A stretch of 64,000 nucleotides of DNA. Origin: 66-474 sp051954935. Lineage in GTDB: Bacteria; Pseudomonadota; Gammaproteobacteria; Xanthomonadales; Rhodanobacteraceae. Shown here one piece after another: positions 27,851 through 37,399 of the stretch. Position numbers and translations under genes: made by a program. The DNA lies in NCBI GenBank assembly GCA_051954935.1, contig JBQCHG010000082.1, positions 29,440 through 93,439 on the forward strand, given 5' to 3'. How positions within the stretch are numbered: position 1 is the stretch's first letter; each line of letters starts with the position of its first letter. Under the pieces are notes generated by a model, which was not told where the DNA came from, ran no database searches, and worked only from the letters and a program-made list of their open reading frames with translations.

Positions 27851-28395
27851 GGACTCAACACAAGGTGTCCGTGCACCGTCACCTCATTGCCGATCATCGA
27901 GGTATCGGCCCAGTCGCCACTGCCTATGCCGAAGTCCAGGCGCTTGAGCGTGGTGCTCACGTCCAGCGTTGCGCCATTGGCCTGCGGCGCGAATTTCACG
28001 ACCAGCGTGACCGGTTTGCTGGCGCCGCGCAGGCTCAGGACGCCGTCCGCAAGCATTCCCCCGTTCGCGCCCTTGCGAAAGCGCGCGGTGACGAAATGCG
28101 CGCGCGGGAACTGTGCGATGTCGAAGAATGCCTTGCCCGGCAATGCCTGGTCGCGTTCGGTGTTGGCGGTATCCACGCTGGCGATGTCCACCGTCACGTC
28201 GAACCTGGATTGCGCGAGGTCGGCCGGGTCGTAACTGATCTTCGCATCGAAACGCTTGAAGCGGCCTTCGAATTGTTCGCCCTGATAGGTGCCCGTGAAA
28301 CCGAGGCTGCTGTGCGCGGCATCCACCCTCCACGCACGCGCGAAGGCCACCACCGGCAACGACATCAAAAGCGCGAGCACGAGCCCTGTCTTCAC
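27844..28395 (-). CDS. YceI family periplasmic protein
   Basis: This 183-residue protein has a signal peptide (VKTGLVLALLMSLPVVAFA, GTG start) and a YceI lipocalin-like barrel: WRVDAAHSSLGFTGTYQGEQFEGRFKRFDAKISYD..., then LRGASKPVTLVVKF near 125. YceI proteins bind polyisoprenoid lipids in structures and are often acid- or base-induced. GTG 28395 overlaps the cytochrome b561 stop as GTGA, with GGGGGT upstream, supporting that start. It is third in a YceI-b561-YceI cassette. The ATGTAG end comes from a REP element. Confidence 0.9.
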   Translation of the reverse strand: MKTGLVLALLMSLPVVAFARAWRVDAAHSSLGFTGTYQGEQFEGRFKRFDAKISYDPADLAQSRFDVTVDIASVDTANTERDQALPGKAFFDIAQFPRAHFVTARFRKGANGGMLADGVLSLRGASKPVTLVVKFAPQANGATLDVSTTLKRLDFGIGSGDWADTSMIGNEVTVHGHLVLSPM

Positions 28396-28973
28396 GGCAG
28401 AACCCCCTGCCGCCGGAACAGGTTGCGCTTCCTGCGCGCGGGCAGCATGCGCAGGAGCACGTCGTCGCGCTGGCGAAAATGGTGCCGCAGCGCGGCGGCG
28501 ACATGGACCACCACGAGCGCGACCAGAATCCAGAACAGCACCACATGCGCGCGCAGGGCGAACGCCTTCAGCACCGGATCGAGACCGCGCGTGAGGCTGG
28601 GGACGTGCACCAAACCGAACCATTCCAGCGGAGCATTCGCCGCCGAGTTGAACAGCCAGCCCGAGAACGGCACGGCCAAAATCAGCACGTAAAGGAGGAA
28701 ATGCGACAGCCGCGCTGCGGCGCGCTGCCATGCCGGCATCCGCACTTCCCGGGGCGCGCGCTGGACGAGCCGCCACGCCAGGCGCAGCAACACCAGCGCC
28801 AGCACGGTCAGGCCGATGGACTTGTGCAATGCGAACACCTTCACCTTGGCCGGCGTCATGCCCAGCTCCACCATGGTCAGCCCGATCGCGCCCTGCACCA
28901 CGATCAGCGCGGCGATCAGCCAGTGGAACGCCTGCGCGACACTGCCCCAGCGCCTGTCAGTGTTGCGCAGCAT
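28392..28973 (-). CDS. Cytochrome b561
   Basis: This 193-residue inner-membrane dihaem cytochrome has four membrane helices (about residues 13-33, 48-66, 90-108 and 147-167). Candidate haem ligands are the His residues in AFHWLIA, ALHKSIG, RLSHFLLY and LRAHVVLFW. Family members move electrons between quinones and superoxide or periplasmic acceptors. A basic cytoplasmic C-terminus follows. It overlaps the upstream YceI gene by 17 bp and the downstream one by 4 bp. cybB-yceI pairing is known in E. coli and many proteobacteria, and both YceI partners here are likely functionally linked. Confidence 0.93.
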   Translation of the reverse strand: MLRNTDRRWGSVAQAFHWLIAALIVVQGAIGLTMVELGMTPAKVKVFALHKSIGLTVLALVLLRLAWRLVQRAPREVRMPAWQRAAARLSHFLLYVLILAVPFSGWLFNSAANAPLEWFGLVHVPSLTRGLDPVLKAFALRAHVVLFWILVALVVVHVAAALRHHFRQRDDVLLRMLPARRKRNLFRRQGVLP

Positions 28974-29601
28974 GGTTCGCGTCCTTTTGCGTCGCGGCTT
29001 CGTATTCCTTCCGCGCGTCCTGATCGAGGATCGCCTCGACTTCCAGCCGCACGTCCACCTGCGTGCCGACCGCTTTCGGGAACGATGTCATGCCGAATTG
29101 AAGGCGATCCAACGTCGTCTGCGCGGAAAAACCGGCGAGTGTCTGGAACCCGGAAAAGATCGTCGCGCCGACGCGGTTCAGCGTGAACGGGATTTCGACT
29201 TCGCGCGTGGCGCCCCGCAGGGTGAGATTGCCGCGCAAGATGCCGTGTTGCGCATCGGTCTTCTCCACCGACGTGCTCTCGAAGTGCGCCAGCGGGTAAT
29301 CCTTCGCATCGAGAAAGCGCTTGCCGGTGACGGCGCCGTTCCAGTCCTTGTCGCCGATATCGACGGATGTCGCGTCCACGTCCACGACGACCTTCGCCGT
29401 GCTCCAGTCATCCTCGTCGAAACCGATCCAGCCGGCCTTGATCCTCATCCGGCCGACCGGGTGCGAATAGCCATCGTGGTCCACGCTGAAAAGGACCTGC
29501 GTGTGCACCGGATCCATCCGGTAATACAGCATGCGCCCGGAAGCGGGCGCGGCGATCGCCAGCAACAGTGCGATGCATGCGAAGCGGGCGCGACCGGACA
29601 T
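28957..29601 (-). CDS. YceI family periplasmic protein (second copy)
   Basis: This 214-residue protein has a signal peptide (MSGRARFACIALLLAIAAPASG) and a YceI barrel: MDPVHTQVLFSVDHDGYSHPVGRMRIKAGWIGFDEDDW, then LRGATREVEIPFTLNRVG near 150. It differs clearly from the other YceI in the cassette, so it is not a recent duplicate. It has a charged tail ending with His-Ala-Ala-Gln-His. The first gene of the operon, it is divergent from the hybrid kinase with a 110-bp shared upstream gap. Confidence 0.92.
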   Translation of the reverse strand: MSGRARFACIALLLAIAAPASGRMLYYRMDPVHTQVLFSVDHDGYSHPVGRMRIKAGWIGFDEDDWSTAKVVVDVDATSVDIGDKDWNGAVTGKRFLDAKDYPLAHFESTSVEKTDAQHGILRGNLTLRGATREVEIPFTLNRVGATIFSGFQTLAGFSAQTTLDRLQFGMTSFPKAVGTQVDVRLEVEAILDQDARKEYEAATQKDANHAAQH

Positions 29602-29711
29602 GGCAGCGATCCTGATGAACCGTGTCGATTGTGCCGCAGGCGCCCGCGCATGTGCGTGAACGGTTGCCGCAATGCGTTAGGATTGAATCTCCGTGGGACC
29701 GGGGAACCACG

Positions 29712-32700
29712 ATGACGCCAGCTCTGCTTCTGGCCGCCGCTCTCGCCGTTGCGCCTTTGCAACCGGCCGCAGCGCCGGTGCGTCTCGAACATGCACCCCC
29801 GCCACTGAATCCCAGCTTCCGCCATTACGGCATGCTGGATGGCCTGCCTTCGGACGCGGCCTACACGGTGGCGCAAGATCATTCCGGCTATGTCTGGATC
29901 GGCACGCGCGACGGACTGGCGCGTTTCGACGGCAAGGACTTTCTGACCTTCCGTCACGATGCCGGGGATTCGTCATCACTTGCCGCCAATGACGTTTCCG
30001 CGGTGCTGGTGGACGCGCAGGGTCGCGTCTGGGCCGGCGGCGAAGGCAATGGCCTGAATCTCTATCGTCCCGAAACCGGCGGCTTCGCCCACTGGCGACA
30101 CGACGCGAAAAATTCGCGCAGCCTCTCCGGGAACGACGTGATGGCCATCGCACAGGATTCGAGCGGCGCGATCTGGGTGGGCGCGTACGCCGGCGGCATC
30201 AATCGCCTGCTACCCGACGGGAAAGGTTTCAGCCACGTCCGTCACCGCAAGGACGATCCGGACAGTCTGCTTTCGGACAACGTCAGCGCACTCGCAGCCG
30301 GCCCGGACGACACGCTCTGGATCGGCACCGATGCTGGCCTGCAACGGCGTGACCGGTCGGGCCATCTCACCCGCATCGCGCTGCCGGGCGCCACCGGAGC
30401 CGTCACGGTCTGGCAGTTGAACGTTCAAGGCAAGGGCGTGGACGCCGCCACGGATGCCGGTTTGATGCATGTGGATGAAAACAATCATGCGCACCGGATC
30501 GATACGAATGCCGTCGTTTACGCAAGCCTGCGCGATGCGGCGGGCGACGTGTGGCTCGCTCACCCGAACGGGATCGAGGTCGTCGGTGCAGACGGCAGCG
30601 TGCGCCATTACGGACCGCAGCCGGGCGTGGACGACAGCTTGCGCGGAGCGATGGCGCTGGGCTTTCTTTTGGACGCTGAGGGCGGCACCTGGATCGCGCT
30701 GCTCGACGGTGGGGTGGCCTATCTGCCGCCGCAATGGCGCGCATTCGACGCATGGCGACATGTGCCGGATGATGCGGAAGGGCTCTCCGACGACCGCGTC
30801 CGCGCGCTGGCGATCGGGCACGACGGGGCGCTGTGGGTCGCCGGCCACGACGGCGCGCTGGACAGGCTGGATCCGCGCGACGGCAGCGTTCGCCATTTCG
30901 GGCAGGAAACCCGGCTGGGAAAATCCCTGCCCAACGCCATAGCCGAGGATGCACGCGGACGCATCTGGATCGGATACCGCCATGGCCTGCGCGTGGATGA
31001 TCATGGCCGCCTGCACGATGTGAAGGTGGTCGGCGCCAACGGGCATCGCGCCGTGTATGCCTTGCTTGTTGCACATGACGGCTCGGTCTACGCATCGATG
31101 CCGGACAACGGCGTCGTGCGGGTTGACGGCGGCACACTGGCTGCGACCCCGCTGCGCCCGCCGGCCCCCGGCAGCCCCGCAAGGCAGGTGCATCAACTGC
31201 GCGAAAGCGCGGACGGGTCGATCTGGAGCGCCAGTCTCGCCGGCCTGTCGCGACTGGCACCCGGCGGCGACAGCTTTCATTTCGTTCCCGGCGTGGCGCG
31301 CGGCGTGGCGAACGCGTTCGCCTTCGCACCCGACGGCTCCCTGTGGGTCGCGCACAACGACAGTCTGCAGCATTACCGGCTGGCAGCCGGAGGTGCACGC
31401 CCGCTGGAAATCGTGGATGCCGCGCACGGCTGGCCGGCGGCCGCAGTGGGCGGCCTGGAAACCGACGCGGGCGGCCGCGTGTTCACCACCACCCTGCGCG
31501 GCCTGCTCGTTTACGCTCCGGACGCGCAACGGGTGCGCCTGTACGGCTTCGCCGACGGACTGGGCAATCCGGAGTTCACGCCTTACTCGCTGCTCTCCGC
31601 AAATGGCGTGTTGTACGCCGGCAGCCTAGGCGGCGTGATCGGGATCCGCACCGCCGAATTGCATGCCGATCCGAAACCTCCCCGACTTGCGCCCACCGCA
31701 TTGAGCGTGCGCCGCGGCGGGCGCATGTTGCGGCTGGATCCACGGCAACTGCCCGTATTGCACTGGAACGACAGCGAGCTGACCGTCACCGCACACGCGC
31801 TGTCGTACATGGATCCGCAGCGCATCCATTACCGCTTCATGCTCGGCGGTTTCGATCCGGACTGGGTGGATACCGGACCGCGCGACACACGCGAATTTTC
31901 GTCATTGCCCCCGGGCGAATACACGCTGCGGATCATGGCAGCCGATGGAAACGGACCGTGGAGTCCGGCGAGCCCGGCGATCGCGCTGCACATGCCCGCG
32001 CCGCCGTGGGACACGCCCTGGGCATGGGCTATCTATGCGCTACTCGCGCTGGCCGGCGTACTCGCATTCGTCCACGCGATGCGGCGGCGGCTCGAGCAGC
32101 GCCACCGCTTCGCGATGATCACTCAACGCCAGCAACTGGCCGAACAGGCGAATGCCGCCAAGACGGACTTCCTGGCCGGCATGGCGCACGAAATCCGCAC
32201 GCCGATGACCGGCGTGCTGGGCATGGCCGAGCTCCTGTTGAACACACCGATGGACGAACGCCAGCGCGGCTATGCCGACGCGATCCGCCGCTCGGGCGCG
32301 CTGCTCATGCGCCAGCTCAACGACGCACTGGATCTTGCGCGCATCGAGGCCGGCAAGCTGGAGCTGAACGTCGCGCCGTTCGATCCGGCCGCGCTGCTGC
32401 GCGAGATCGCATCCATCGAACAGGGCCTCGCAGCACAAAAAGGGCTGAGCCTGCAAATCGCGATCGCGGATGGCGCGCCGCATGCGCTGCGCGGCGATGG
32501 GCTGCGCGTGCAGCAGGTGCTGTTGAACCTCGCGCACAACGCGCTGAAGTTCACGCGGCGGGGCGGCGTACGCCTGAGCCTCGATCGCGAACCGGAAGGC
32601 GTTGTGTTCGCGGTGGCCGACAGCGGACCCGGCCTTTCGCCGCACGAATGCGAGCGCGTGTTCCGCCGCTTCGAACAGACCGAGTGCGGCCGCCGCGCCC

Positions 32701-33245
32701 ACGGCAGCGGGCTGGGGCTCACCATCGCGCGCGAACTGGTCGCGCTGATGGGCGGGCGCATCGAGCTGCATTCCGAAGTCGGCGTGGGCAGCACGTTTCG
32801 CGTGCACCTGCCGCTGGCGGAATGCGAACCGCCCATACCGCGGCAGGGTTCATCCACGACGATGGCAGGTGCCACCGATGCCAAGCGCGTGCTGCTGGTG
32901 GAGGACGACGACGTCGCCGCCGAAGTACTCGCGGGATTGCTGCAGGCGCAAGGCCATTCCGTCACGCGCGCGCCGCATGCGCTCGCCGCGTTGTCCGAAG
33001 TGGATGCCGCGAGCGCAAGTTTCGACATGATCCTGCTGGATCTGGATCTGCCCGGCATGGACGGCTGCACACTCGCGACCATGCTGCGCGCCCGCGGACT
33101 CGACATGCCGATACTGGCCGCCACCGCGTCCAGCCGCGGCGATGAGGAACAGCGCATCCGCGCGGCCGGCATGGATGCGCTGCTGCGCAAACCGGTATTG
33201 CCGGAAGTATTGCGGGAAGCGATGGAGGCAACGCAGGCGAAATGA
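29712..33245 (+). CDS. Hybrid two-component sensor kinase with periplasmic beta-propeller
   Basis: This 1177-residue protein starts with a signal peptide (1-20). A large periplasmic region at about 35-690 has repeated propeller blades (GYVWIGTRDGLARFDG, GRVWAGGEGNGLNLY, GAIWVGAYAGGINRL, DTLWIGTDAGLQ and others). A Y_Y_Y domain follows at about 700-762 (IHYRFMLGGFDPDW...LPPGEYTLRI), then a membrane helix at 767-790. The HisKA domain has phospho-His826 (MAHEIRTPMTG). The HATPase has NALKFT, DSGPGLS and GSGLGLTIA. The C-terminal receiver has its acceptor at Asp1110 (LLDLDLPGMDG). No DNA-binding domain or HPt is attached, so the output partner is elsewhere. The architecture resembles Bacteroides-type HTCS sensors, but with no AraC domain. 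Confidence 0.95.
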   Translation: MTPALLLAAALAVAPLQPAAAPVRLEHAPPPLNPSFRHYGMLDGLPSDAAYTVAQDHSGYVWIGTRDGLARFDGKDFLTFRHDAGDSSSLAANDVSAVLVDAQGRVWAGGEGNGLNLYRPETGGFAHWRHDAKNSRSLSGNDVMAIAQDSSGAIWVGAYAGGINRLLPDGKGFSHVRHRKDDPDSLLSDNVSALAAGPDDTLWIGTDAGLQRRDRSGHLTRIALPGATGAVTVWQLNVQGKGVDAATDAGLMHVDENNHAHRIDTNAVVYASLRDAAGDVWLAHPNGIEVVGADGSVRHYGPQPGVDDSLRGAMALGFLLDAEGGTWIALLDGGVAYLPPQWRAFDAWRHVPDDAEGLSDDRVRALAIGHDGALWVAGHDGALDRLDPRDGSVRHFGQETRLGKSLPNAIAEDARGRIWIGYRHGLRVDDHGRLHDVKVVGANGHRAVYALLVAHDGSVYASMPDNGVVRVDGGTLAATPLRPPAPGSPARQVHQLRESADGSIWSASLAGLSRLAPGGDSFHFVPGVARGVANAFAFAPDGSLWVAHNDSLQHYRLAAGGARPLEIVDAAHGWPAAAVGGLETDAGGRVFTTTLRGLLVYAPDAQRVRLYGFADGLGNPEFTPYSLLSANGVLYAGSLGGVIGIRTAELHADPKPPRLAPTALSVRRGGRMLRLDPRQLPVLHWNDSELTVTAHALSYMDPQRIHYRFMLGGFDPDWVDTGPRDTREFSSLPPGEYTLRIMAADGNGPWSPASPAIALHMPAPPWDTPWAWAIYALLALAGVLAFVHAMRRRLEQRHRFAMITQRQQLAEQANAAKTDFLAGMAHEIRTPMTGVLGMAELLLNTPMDERQRGYADAIRRSGALLMRQLNDALDLARIEAGKLELNVAPFDPAALLREIASIEQGLAAQKGLSLQIAIADGAPHALRGDGLRVQQVLLNLAHNALKFTRRGGVRLSLDREPEGVVFAVADSGPGLSPHECERVFRRFEQTECGRRAHGSGLGLTIARELVALMGGRIELHSEVGVGSTFRVHLPLAECEPPIPRQGSSTTMAGATDAKRVLLVEDDDVAAEVLAGLLQAQGHSVTRAPHALAALSEVDAASASFDMILLDLDLPGMDGCTLATMLRARGLDMPILAATASSRGDEEQRIRAAGMDALLRKPVLPEVLREAMEATQAK

Positions 33246-33270
33246 TGTGGGTTTGGCTTCAACCCGCCGC

Positions 33271-33521
33271 GCCTCTGAAAAACCGTCACGGGCGAAGCTG
33301 CCATCCATGGCAGAAAGGCTCCGTGGTTGCGCGTCGCCGGAGCGCAGGTCGAAGTCTTTGCGCTTACGCGATGCCTTGAATGGCATCGCGTGCAAAGACT
33401 GAGGGTGAGGCAGGATGCCGATCGGAAGAGGTTCCAGGGATGGTTACTTGCCAAAAGCAGCACCGCCGGCGCGCGACGTATTGTTTTGAATCAGGCCGAG
33501 CGCAGCAGGTTATTCAGAGGC
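33271..33521. repeat. MITE-like dispersed element with CCTCTGAA inverted ends
   Basis: Outer ends GCCTCTGAA (33271) and TTCAGAGGC (ending 33521) are inverted. The right end read inward is CCTCTGAATAACCTGCTGCG then CTCGGC and, further in, GCGCGCCGGCGGTGCT. Both blocks recur in the element at 40049-40189. About 250 bp without a gene is explained by this element. The right end supplies the stop codon of pepA (TAA within CTCTGAATAA). Confidence 0.7.
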
Positions 33522-34979
33522 GCACTGGCTCATCAGCCATTGCGTGAGCAGCGGCACCGGGCGGCCGGTGGCATAGCCCTTGCGGCCTTCGTCCCACGCC
33601 GTGCCGGCGACGTCCAGGTGCGCCCACGGCGTGCCCTCGGTGAAGCGCGAGAGGAAGCACGCAGCGGTGATCGCACCGGCGCTCTTGCCGCCAATATTGG
33701 CGATGTCCGCAAAGGCAGACTCCAGCTGGTTGCGGTAGTCGTCCCACAGCGGCAGGCGCCAGGCGCGATCCAGCGTGGCATAGCCCGCATCGAGCAGTTC
33801 GTTGGCGAGCTTGTCGTCGGCACTGAACAGACCGGTCGCGTGCTTGCCCAGCGCTATCACGCAGGCGCCGGTAAGCGTGGCCGCGTCCACGATCGCCTGC
33901 GGTTCGAAGCGTTTGGTGTAGGCCAGCGCGTCGCACAGGATCAGGCGGCCTTCCGCGTCGGTATTGAGCACTTCCACGGTGAGGCCGGACAAAGTGGTGA
34001 GCACGTCGCTCGGACGATAGCTGCCGCCGTCGGGCATGTTCTCCACCGCCGGAACCACGCAGACCAGATTGATCGGCAGCTTCATCTCGACCGCGGCGAG
34101 GAACGCGCCGAGCACGCCGGCGGCGCCGCACATGTCGTATTTCATCTCCTCCATCGAACCGGTCGGCTTCAGGTTCATGCCGCCGGTGTCGAAGGTGACG
34201 CCCTTGCCGACCAGCGCGAAGGGTTTCGCATTCTTGGCGCCGCGATACTGCAGCACGATCAGCTTGGGCGGGTTGGCAGAACCCTGCGCGACGGCCAGCA
34301 GCGCGCCCATGCCGAGTTCGCGCATGCGATCGCGCTCCAGCACCTCCAGTGTGACCTCGGCATGCGCATCGGCGATGCCCCGCGCGCGTTCCGCCAAGTA
34401 CGCCGGCGTGCACAGGTTCGGCGGTAGGCAGCCGAGTTCGCGCGCGAATTCGACGCCCTTGGCGATCGCTCGCGCCTGTTCCAGCGTCTTCTCATCCGCC
34501 CCGGCCAGCTCGACGCGCTTCAACTGCGCGCGTTTGCCGTTCGGCTTGACGGTCGCGGTGTAGCGGAAATTGGCGTGATCCAGCGCCAGCGCACAGGTGC
34601 GCACGCGCCATGCGGTGTCGTGCCCGCGCACTTCCAGTTCCGGCAGGAACACGGTTGCGCTTTCGACGGGAAGATTCTTCAGTGCCTTGCCGGCTTCGAT
34701 GCACGCGCGCTGGAAGCCGAGCCCGTCGAAATCCGCTTTCGAGCCCAGGCCAACCAGCAGCACGCGCGCGGCGCCCACGCCGGATAGACCGTGCAGGACG
34801 AGCGTCGTACCGGCCTTGCAGCTCAGGTCGCCGGCGTCGTGAAGGCGCGTGAGCGCACCGCCGCTCGCCTGATCGATCGCCGCGGCCGCGCCCGTGAAGG
34901 ACTGATCGAACGCGCCGACCACCACGCAGGGTGCATCGGTCTTGTCGGCGGCGGCCTGGCTGGAACTGAACTCGAGCAT
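33510..34979 (-). CDS. pepA: Leucyl aminopeptidase (cytosol aminopeptidase)
   Basis: This M17 zinc/manganese hexameric exopeptidase also acts as an Xer accessory factor and DNA-binding protein in E. coli. The 489-residue protein shows VGKGVTFDTGG near 255 (metal ligands), MKYDMCGAAGV and the signature NTDAEGRL near 340. ATG 34979 (MLEFSSSQAA) is chosen; a longer start at 35048 would cover the divergent lptF promoter region. The last residues (CASE, then TAA) are encoded by the end of a dispersed element. It is divergent from lptF, as is conserved in gammaproteobacteria. Confidence 0.96.
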   Translation of the reverse strand: MLEFSSSQAAADKTDAPCVVVGAFDQSFTGAAAAIDQASGGALTRLHDAGDLSCKAGTTLVLHGLSGVGAARVLLVGLGSKADFDGLGFQRACIEAGKALKNLPVESATVFLPELEVRGHDTAWRVRTCALALDHANFRYTATVKPNGKRAQLKRVELAGADEKTLEQARAIAKGVEFARELGCLPPNLCTPAYLAERARGIADAHAEVTLEVLERDRMRELGMGALLAVAQGSANPPKLIVLQYRGAKNAKPFALVGKGVTFDTGGMNLKPTGSMEEMKYDMCGAAGVLGAFLAAVEMKLPINLVCVVPAVENMPDGGSYRPSDVLTTLSGLTVEVLNTDAEGRLILCDALAYTKRFEPQAIVDAATLTGACVIALGKHATGLFSADDKLANELLDAGYATLDRAWRLPLWDDYRNQLESAFADIANIGGKSAGAITAACFLSRFTEGTPWAHLDVAGTAWDEGRKGYATGRPVPLLTQWLMSQCASE

Positions 34980-35066
34980 GACAACATTTCCTTGAAAGGA
35001 TACGAACGGGCCGGAGCCGCTAAACTGCCGCGTTTCCCCGATCCGCAAAGCGAATCAGTTTAACCG

Positions 35067-36191
35067 ATGCTGCGCCTCTCCATCCTCGACCGCTATTTGC
35101 TGCGTGAGCTGCTGGTCGGCACGCTGGCGGCCGTGGCCGTGCTGCTGGTGATCTTCACCGGCGGCACTTTCGCGGACATCCTGAACAAGGTTGCCTCGGG
35201 CCGGCTGCCCGGCGACATCATGTTCGAGGTGCTCGGTTTGCATCTGGTGGACACGCTTTCGGCGCTGCTGCCGATGGCAATGTTCCTCGGCATCATGCTG
35301 GCGCTTGGCCGCATGTACCGCGACAGCGAAATGCACGTGCTGTTCACCTCCGGCTTCGGTCCGCGCGGGATGCTGCGTCCCGCCGCGATGCTCAGCATCG
35401 GCGCCGCGGTCCTGATCGCGCTGATTTCACTGTGGCTGGGCCCGCTGGCCACGCGCACCGCCAATGCCGAAGTGGAGCAGGCCAATCGTTCGGTGATCGC
35501 GGCCGGCCTCGAAGCCGGACGTTTCACCGAACTGCCCGGCAAGGGCGGGATCATCTTCGTGGACACCTTGAGCCCCGACGGCACCAAGCTCGGCAAGTTG
35601 TTCGTCGAGAGCGAACGCCCCGGCACCCAGGACGGCAAGCCGGTGACGCAGATCGACGTGATCACCGCCACCCACGGCGAGCTGTACCACGAGGGTACCC
35701 AGGACAACCGCTTCATCGCTCTGTTCGACGGCCATCGCTTCGACGGGCATCTCGGCCACGACAACTGGCGCCTGATGAAATTCGCGCGCAACGATCTCGC
35801 GCTGTCGCCGCCCGACGACAATGGCGACGAGGACGATCCGGAGCATTCGCGCGCGACTTCACTGCTGATCGGCGACAAGGATCCGGCCGCGCGCGCGGAA
35901 TTGCAGTGGCGCATCGGCGCGCCGTTCGCGGCATTGGTGCTCGGCCTTTTGGCGCTGCCGATGTCGCGCCAGAACACGCGCTCGTCCACGCTGGGCAAGC
36001 TGGTGATCGCGGTGCTCGCGTACCTGGTGTTCGCCAATCTGCTCGTGCTCGCGCGCACCTTCATCGCGCAGGGCAAGGTGCCGGCGGCGCTTGGCCTGTG
36101 GTGGGTGCTGATTCCGGTGTTCGTGCTCTCGGCATGGCTGTTCGCGCGCCAGTACGCCGTGCGGCGCGTGCCGAAGGGAGCGCAGCCATGA
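35067..36191 (+). CDS. lptF: LPS export ABC transporter permease LptF
   Basis: This 374-residue inner-membrane permease, with LptG and the LptB ATPase, extracts LPS for transport to the outer membrane. It has six membrane helices (about 15-38, 60-80, 98-118, 280-300, 308-328 and 338-358). A periplasmic beta-jellyroll lies between helices 3 and 4 (GGIIFVDTLSPDGTKLGKLFVE). The coupling-helix region RMYRDSEMHVLFTSG is near 88. Its stop overlaps lptG as ATGA. Confidence 0.96.
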   Translation: MLRLSILDRYLLRELLVGTLAAVAVLLVIFTGGTFADILNKVASGRLPGDIMFEVLGLHLVDTLSALLPMAMFLGIMLALGRMYRDSEMHVLFTSGFGPRGMLRPAAMLSIGAAVLIALISLWLGPLATRTANAEVEQANRSVIAAGLEAGRFTELPGKGGIIFVDTLSPDGTKLGKLFVESERPGTQDGKPVTQIDVITATHGELYHEGTQDNRFIALFDGHRFDGHLGHDNWRLMKFARNDLALSPPDDNGDEDDPEHSRATSLLIGDKDPAARAELQWRIGAPFAALVLGLLALPMSRQNTRSSTLGKLVIAVLAYLVFANLLVLARTFIAQGKVPAALGLWWVLIPVFVLSAWLFARQYAVRRVPKGAQP

Positions 36192-37300
36192 TCGCGGCGG
36201 CGTGGCGCAGGGTGCGGATCAAGCGCGCGGACCGGTTGATCTGGGGTTCGGTGCTGGCCAGCGTCCTGATTGCGTGGCTGGTGATCGTCGGGCTCGACAC
36301 CTTCATCATTTTCGCCAAGCAGGTCGGTGACATCGGCCGCAACGGCTACACGCTGGGTGCAGCAGTCGCCTACGTCCTGCTGACGGTGCCGCGCCGCGTG
36401 TACGACTGGTTCGTGTTCGCCGCGCTGATCGGCAGCTTGATGGGCCTGGGCGGACTCGGCGCGAGCGGCGAGCTGACCGCATTGCGTGCGGCCGGCATGT
36501 CCAAGCTGCGCATCTGCCTTTCCGCCGCAGCGTTGGTGCTGATATTGATGGCGGGGGTGTTCGCCTTGGGCGAAACCGCCGCGCCCGCGGGCGAACAGCG
36601 CGCGCAGAACATCCAGTTGACGATGCGCTCGGGGCATCTCGGCATCACCCAGCGCAGCGGGCTGTGGGCCAAGGATGGCGACACCATCATCAATGCGAAA
36701 GCCGCGCTGGCGCGCACGGTTGATGGACATCCCAGCGTGGAACTCGCCGACGTGCGCGTGTTCGGTTTCAACGCCGCCGGCGAGCTGACATCGTTCCAGT
36801 GGGCCAGGACAGCGACGCAGAAAGGCGGCGAGTGGCTCATGCATGCGGTGCGCAACACCACGATCTCGCCGCAGGGCGCACACAGCACGTTTGCGAACCA
36901 GCTTTCATGGAAGTCGGGCCTCGACCCGGAGGTGCTCCAGCTCTCGGTGGTGCATCCGGAGTACCTCTCGCTCGCCGACCTGCAACGCAATATCGATTAC
37001 CTGCGCAGCAACCAGCAGAACCCTGGCACCTACCTCAACGCGTTCTGGGGGCGCGCGCTGTATCCGCTCAACACCCTGGTGCTAGTGATGTGCGCGTTGC
37101 CGTTCGCGTTCGGCGCGCTGCGCTCCGGCGGCCTCGGCCGGCGGCTGTTCGTCGGCCTGCTGCTGGCGATCGGCTGGTTCTTCCTGCAGCGCGCCGTGAT
37201 TGGAATGGGCACCGTGTTCGGCATCCCGGCGTTCGCCGCGAATATCACGCCCGCTTTGCTGCTGATCGCGGCGGCGGTGTGGTATTTCAGGAGGGCGTGA
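36188..37300 (+). CDS. lptG: LPS export ABC transporter permease LptG
   Basis: This 370-residue partner of LptF has the same six-helix plus jellyroll plan. The coupling segment is GASGELTALRAAGMSKLRI near 95. The periplasmic domain spans about 135-275 (SGLWAKDGDTIINAK, the LPS-contact face). The final helix pair is YPLNTLVLVMCALPFAFGALR and RRLFVGLLLAIGWFF. The start ATG 36188 is fixed by the 4-bp overlap with lptF. It ends convergent with the RDD gene, and I see no terminator in the 99-bp gap. Confidence 0.96.
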   Translation: MIAAAWRRVRIKRADRLIWGSVLASVLIAWLVIVGLDTFIIFAKQVGDIGRNGYTLGAAVAYVLLTVPRRVYDWFVFAALIGSLMGLGGLGASGELTALRAAGMSKLRICLSAAALVLILMAGVFALGETAAPAGEQRAQNIQLTMRSGHLGITQRSGLWAKDGDTIINAKAALARTVDGHPSVELADVRVFGFNAAGELTSFQWARTATQKGGEWLMHAVRNTTISPQGAHSTFANQLSWKSGLDPEVLQLSVVHPEYLSLADLQRNIDYLRSNQQNPGTYLNAFWGRALYPLNTLVLVMCALPFAFGALRSGGLGRRLFVGLLLAIGWFFLQRAVIGMGTVFGIPAFAANITPALLLIAAAVWYFRRA

Positions 37301-37399
37301 ACGGCACCGGGAATGGGTGGTGGCCGTACTTGCGCGAGCCCCGGCAGGGCAAAGCGATCCGCGGGCAGCGACGCCCTGCTACCCCGCTCCCACTCCCGC

